From: Fagopyrum homotropicum
Taxonomy: Eukaryota; Streptophyta; Magnoliopsida; Caryophyllales; Polygonaceae
Length of the DNA: 64,000 nucleotides
Assembly (NCBI GenBank): GCA_033239125.1
Contig: BSWB01000001.1
Location: forward strand, 6,832,501 to 6,896,500
Direction of reading: 5' to 3'
The translations under genes and the position numbers were made by a program. The notes under the pieces are model-generated. The model ran no database searches, was not told the DNA's origin, and was given only the letters and a program-made list of their open reading frames with translations. Shown here piece after piece: positions 59,400 through 64,000 of this stretch (positions are counted from its first letter, which is position 1; each line of letters starts with the position of its first letter).

Positions 59400-60205
59400 T
59401 TATATATATTATACTCTATTTTCATCAGAGAATAGAAAATTCTAAATAAGGTGACATTGAGTTTAAGTGTCGTTTTCTGATTTTAAGATTATTAATTGAG
59501 AAAGAGTTGTGAAAATAGTTTTTAAAAATTGTTTTTATCAAATATTTTCATAATAAAATGTTCACCTCTTGATCTGAAAGGATGGTGAACATTTAATAAG
59601 TGGTAAAATTGAGAAAAGCTTTATAAATAAAGGTTGTTTGATATTTTTGGTAATAGTTGTGTCAATGAATAGAAAGTCGTTTTTTAGGATTCAAGGAAGT
59701 AGTATTGTAAAAGGTGAAATATATAAATTTATTATGTATTAACGTGGAGTATATAAACACTCAACAAATTTTAGCTATATACATTTATCAACTAACTGGA
59801 ATCATTTGATTAAATTTCATACAATAACTTTTATCAATTTTTTTAAGAAGCATATAACCTTTATGTTAATCTTTTAGCAGTGTAGATCATTAAACATTCA
59901 ATTAGAAGCATAATATCAAGTCTTTGTATCGTAGAAGTTACAAGGTAATTTAGCTATTTTAATTCATTAACTTTTTTAAAGGGTATAATTATCTCCCGGT
60001 TAAGGAGATAATGCATGGCGCCGTTTTGGAGTGTACGCAAAGTGCATACAACTTTCAGTTGAATATGCTTACAAAATTTGTTTTCACCTCACGTTTTATA
60101 TACACTGTCAGTAAAAGATATAATAAATGAAACTTATCTTAATTGTTCGTCGGTTTTCATCTATATCTTGAATGAAAAGTATAATCGAATATATATTTTA
60201 ATTGG
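59400..60205. other. Distal upstream region of SAHH-like copy 4
   Basis: No gene seen. It is colinear with the copy 3 upstream region once the Athila insertion is removed, with the empty target site near 59869. It directly abuts the gypsy Gag start. Confidence 0.7.
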
Positions 60206-60248
60206 TTCACGTAAGCTAAACGACGTCCGCATTCTCAAGTTATAAATA
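60206..60248 (+). promoter_or_regulatory. Core promoter of SAHH-like copy 4
   Basis: TATAAATA (60241-60248) lies 92 bp before the ATG. CACGTA (60208-60213) and GACGTC (60222-60227) are conserved upstream. Confidence 0.7.
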
Positions 60249-60332
60249 TCATCCAATACAACAATTCTTACTCACACTACTCACTTACAATCAACTACAA
60301 GCACGCAACTACAAAACACAATCATATCGAAG

Positions 60333-61975
60333 ATGAGTGCTAGCTCAATAATCACAACAATCGTCGGAAAGATGATCCTTACAACTGAAAGGATGACTTG
60401 CGGTCGGGAATACAAGGTGCGGGACATATCTCAAGCTGACTTTGGTCGGCTGCAGATCCAGCTGGCCGAGTCGGAGATGCCGGGCCTCATGGCTTGCCGT
60501 TCGGAGTTCGGACCCTCGCAGCCTCTACGTGGCACTAAGATCACCGGTTGCCTCCACCTGACCGCCCCCGCAGCAGTGCTTGTGGAGACCCTCACAGCCC
60601 TCGGAGCCAGCGTGAGGTGGTGCTCATCCGACGCATTCTCGACCGAGGATCACGTTGCTGCTGCCGTTGCCCGCGATTCAGCTGCCGTCTTCGCATGGAA
60701 AGGTCAATCACCCCAGGTACATACCTTTATAATTAGTATATACTAATCTTCTTATTGTCAATTGGTTTTAGATATGCGAATGGTTTATATATAGGAATAT
60801 TGGTGGTCAGTGGACAAGGCACTAGACTGGGGCTTGCAAGGTGGACCCGACTTTCTAATTGATGACGCCGGAGATGCAACTCTATTCATCCACGAGGGAG
60901 TGAGGGCTGAAGAGGAACCGCAGAGATGCGAGAAGTTGCTTGCGGATCCTCTACTACTAGAAGCGGTAAGAGCTGCCGTCAAGGCAAACCCAAGAAGGTT
61001 TAGTAAGACCAAAGAACGAGTGGTTGGCGTATCGATTCAGACTAGCAGTGGCATTAGGAGGCTTCTACGGTTGCAGGATGATGGTACACTTTTGTTCCCT
61101 GCTATCAATGTCAGTGGTGCTGCCGCAGCCACTAGCCAGGTACGGGGTGTAAATGATCGATGATATGTTCAGACAAAATATCATTTACCTATACTAATTT
61201 TCTTAATTTGCTCATTAATTGTGTCTAGCTTGATGATATCCATGGAGTGCAGCAGTCGACGCTTGAGGGACTCATGAGAGCCCTTGATCATGTCACTCTT
61301 GTGGGTAAAGTTGTGGTGGTTGTTGGCTATGGAAATGTCGGAAAGGGTTGTGCGATGGGCCTTAAGGGTGTTGGTGCTCGCGTAATTGTGGCCGAGTCCA
61401 ACCCTTTGCGCGCCTTACAAGCAATCATGGACGGGTTCAGTGTCCGTAACTTTGAGAGCGTTGTGTCGGAAGGCGACATTTTTATTACCGCTACTGGGAA
61501 TAGAAACGTTGTCACGGTTCGACACATGCAGCGGATGAAGAACAATGTCGTTGTTGGAAACTTGGGCCAATTTGAGAACGAGATTGACTTTGAAGGGCTT
61601 AGGAACTTTCCGGGTATCAAGAGAACCACAATCAAGCCGCTTCTTGTTGATAGATTTGTGTTCCAAGAGTATTGTAACAAGAGCATCATCGTCCTTGCGG
61701 AGGGTAGGACGTTTAACTTTGCATCTGCACCTGGTCAGCCAAGCTTTGTAAGGTCTTTATCCTTCACCACCCATGTAATGGCAATACTTGAGATTTTGGT
61801 CGAGAGAAAGTCTTGCAAGTATCAGAGGAAATTGTACTTGCTTCCTAGGCAATTGGATGAGAAAGTTGCAAGGTTGCACCTTGCCCAACTCGGAGCCGAA
61901 CTAACGCGACTCACTAGTGAACAAGCGAGTTATGTCGTTTCCCCGGCTGTTGGTCTCTACAATCTTGACGGCTGA
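60333..61975 (+). CDS. SAHH-like protein, copy 4 (intact, three exons)
   Basis: Exons are 60333-60716, 60795-61139 and 61229-61975, with clean GT-AG introns of 78 and 89 bp and a 491-residue product. Residue positions: His75 in GCLHLT (kept), Asp151-Asp152 in LIDDAGDAT (kept), Ile209-Gln210 where the family has Glu-Glu, TSQLDD at 241-246 where the family has KSKFDN, the NAD motif GYGNVGKG at 276-283, acidic Glu299 of VIVAES (kept, contacts NAD ribose), and Gln357 and Gln413 where the family has catalytic His. The C-terminus stops at Gly491 without the Lys and Tyr that reach into the neighbouring subunit. It differs from copy 2 at about 14 of 248 residues of exon 3. Family residue roles are recalled from animal and plant SAHH; the loss of activity is inferred. 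It is the best candidate functional gene in the window. Confidence 0.88.
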
Positions 61976-62011
61976 GGTTTAGTGAAAGTGTAGATATAAG
62001 GCCTAGCCATG

Positions 62012-62033
62012 AGTCGTCCTCAGACGTACGACT
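62012..62033 (+). other. 3'-flank stem-loop of SAHH-like copy 4
   Basis: AGTCGT and ACGACT pair across a 10-base loop, followed by a run of seven T. Confidence 0.5.
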
Positions 62034-63640
62034 TTTTTTCTTTCTTTCTAATAAGAGCTAGGTTGAGAGCAATCTACACATTCTAATAATTAAGGATATG
62101 ATGTGTGTAATCGACTTCGGTTATATATAATACCATCCATTTATCGACAAGTCATTTATAATTTTAACTATACATGTTACATTGACTCATTTGCCGATCA
62201 AGCTTGACTTTGTGGAGGAAACCGCACAGGCCCGGCTAAAATATATTTGGAAGCACAGTCCAATTACATTATAAAAAAATACAAGCACATAATTTAAAAG
62301 TATATACAATACACCGGGAAAAAATGATAGGATAGAGGCCTTAAATTTGAAACCAAAGAAAACTTTAGGAGTACCCTCATTACCAATTTGGTTATTAGTA
62401 AATTAATATTAACACCATTTTTTTCATAATGATGCCAAAAAAAATTCAAGACCCTGTATATGAGAACAAGTGCAACCGCACAACTATAATCACCATCGCT
62501 GCAGCCTGCCATTCTACCACGATCATCAAGTGTGTAATAGCTTACGAGTATCTTTTTCCTCATTCTACTTTGGGGACTCTTCTTAAGGGACGTTGGTTTG
62601 AGGTGTGTATCTCATGTTCATGGCCAAAAACAAGACGACATGCTTTATTGTATATTTTAACCCATAAGATCCGATCTCTTCTTCGGTTTGTTAGCTTCCT
62701 TCTTGTTTTCAATTTATTTTGTATGTACTCATTTAGTTTCTTTTTAAAAAGAAAAAAAAAGTAGTGATAAACAAATATTGACAGTTTGTTTGGTTGCAAC
62801 TTTGAAAAGTGAAAACATAACGAAAGAATTTATATTAATTTTATAAACGAATTATGACATAATACGATAACCCAATAAAAACACTTTTTTTTCAATTATA
62901 AACCTTGAAACAGAGCGTGAAAGTAAGTTCGGTTTGAATATATTCTTAGGCATAAAAAAATATAAAGACTGATTTTATTTGCACCGATAATTCTTCATGA
63001 AACAATAAGACTGAGTGTATTACGAGGGCGAACCTAGGCACACCATTTATCTACCTCGCATTGCGAGTGCGTCCGGGACATATATCTACCTCGCATTGCG
63101 AGTGCGTCCGGGACATATAAACCCTTGAAAATGCTCCCTTCAGACTTATGGTTGTTGCTCCAATGTGAAATTTTGCGTGTTTTTTTGTACATGAGACACA
63201 TTCTCACTGAGCTTAAAGGACACGTTCTCATTGTCCGGGAGGTACATTTCAACGGCTAGAATTATAACCATTGCACCAACGTAAGATTATAACCGTTGCA
63301 CCAACATAGGATTATAACCGTTGCACCAACATTCGAATTTTGGTCAGGACTGACATTTGGGGCACAATGCACCCGGGAGGCGGATATGTGCTAGAGCGAG
63401 TGAAAGACGGTTTCGGATCCGGACAGAAATGATCAAAGTTGTTAGGATAAATAGCAATTCCGTACATAAAATGTTTGGGATGGAACTTGAGTAACCAACA
63501 TGAGTCGGGTGACTTATGTTACAATCATCTATTGTCGAGAGAGATGTATGTGTCACTATCATCATCCGAACCCGCACCCACTCTGTCACCCGAATTGTTC
63601 CGGTTTTCGTCCCTCTTTTGTTTAGATGTCGGGATATGTA
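62034..63640. other. Intergenic segment of unit 4
   Basis: Homologous to 50052-51600, with no gene recognised. It contains the 35-bp tandem pair (63048-63117) and, unlike unit 3, a three-unit minisatellite (63261-63335). Confidence 0.6.
63261..63335. repeat. Three-unit 25-bp minisatellite
   Basis: ATTATAACCGTTGCACCAAC-based units begin at 63261, 63286 and 63311. Unit 3 has a simple junction here (near 51315), so about 118 bp differ between the two units. Confidence 0.85.
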
Positions 63641-64000
63641 TCAGGTGAACCCGAAACTCAACCCGAACCAATTTGTCAATCTAATCCAAACCCAGTTTCT
63701 TAACTAACTTGAACTTCCGCAGCTTGCTAAAACGTTACCTAAACTCAACCTATTGGAACCAAAATGATGATCCTATTAAGAAAAACAAAGGCCAAGGCAC
63801 AAAAGAGCACAAGATTACAAACCATCACCTGCAGAAAGACAGAACAAACACAATTCCATTTCCCTTAGAAAGCAGTTTGCTAGAGAAGTTCCTCAACATA
63901 ATTTTATATGATGATGATGATACAGGGGTAACTAATGGTAGCTCCCTTCTGCATTATAGCCTTCTGTACATCTCCCTCCTTTAATGAAACACCCAAGCAG
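63641..64000. other. Downstream flank of a further WD40 unit
   Basis: The last 360 bp match the WD40 downstream flank at 51610-51975. The array therefore continues beyond the window with at least another minus-strand WD40 copy. Confidence 0.75.

Overview
The window is nuclear DNA of a flowering plant, most likely a eudicot. It has spliced genes with short AT-rich introns, TATA-box promoters, nested Ty3/gypsy LTR retrotransposons with TG...CA ends and 5-bp target duplications, Ty1/copia and LINE remnants, and long (TA)n microsatellites. I saw no prokaryotic gene organisation and no tRNA, rRNA or CRISPR array.

The backbone is a tandem array of units of about 12 kb. Each unit pairs a plus-strand S-adenosylhomocysteine hydrolase (SAHH)-like gene with a minus-strand 3' remnant of a WD40-repeat gene. 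Four SAHH-like copies are visible: copy 1 (only its 3' end, 3-296), copy 2 (13056-14984), copy 3 (48350-49992) and copy 4 (60333-61975). The copy 3 to copy 4 spacing is 11,983 bp. Copies 2 and 4 have complete three-exon frames of 491 codons. Copy 3 has lost its first splice donor. The proteins keep the SAHH fold signatures and the NAD-binding glycine motif. They replace several residues that are catalytic in true SAHH and lack the usual C-terminal Lys/Tyr tail, so the cluster looks like a family of SAHH-derived pseudoenzymes or neofunctionalised proteins.

Region by region: 1-6.1 kb holds the copy 1 tail, a tau-class GST fragment, a copia fragment split by a solo LTR (1049-3974), and a WD40 exon. 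6.1-12.1 kb holds a gypsy remnant, a second solo LTR (6558-9521) and a TIR-bounded segment containing a LINE 3' end and a (TA)n tract. 12.1-17 kb holds SAHH copy 2 with its GST and copia remnants. 17-29 kb holds a third solo LTR (17038-19876) and a WD40 remnant split by a gag-only Athila-like element (21517-28417). 29.1-34.2 kb is a chromovirus-like gypsy element that lacks its 5' LTR and abuts the SAHH upstream region. 34670-47874 is a nearly full-length Athila-like element with nearly identical LTRs. 48.2-60 kb holds SAHH copy 3, a WD40 remnant and the second copy of the truncated gypsy element. 60.2-64 kb holds SAHH copy 4 and the start of another unit.

No WD40, GST or copia gene is intact, so the SAHH-like genes are the only plausible functional host genes. 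The history can be read from nesting. The chromovirus-like element inserted and was truncated first, the block was then duplicated, and the solo LTRs and both Athila-like elements arrived later, because each occurs in only one unit. Two features recur across unrelated elements: a paired stem-loop at the stop codon of the gypsy polyprotein, and element-specific GC-rich palindromes in LTRs and leaders.
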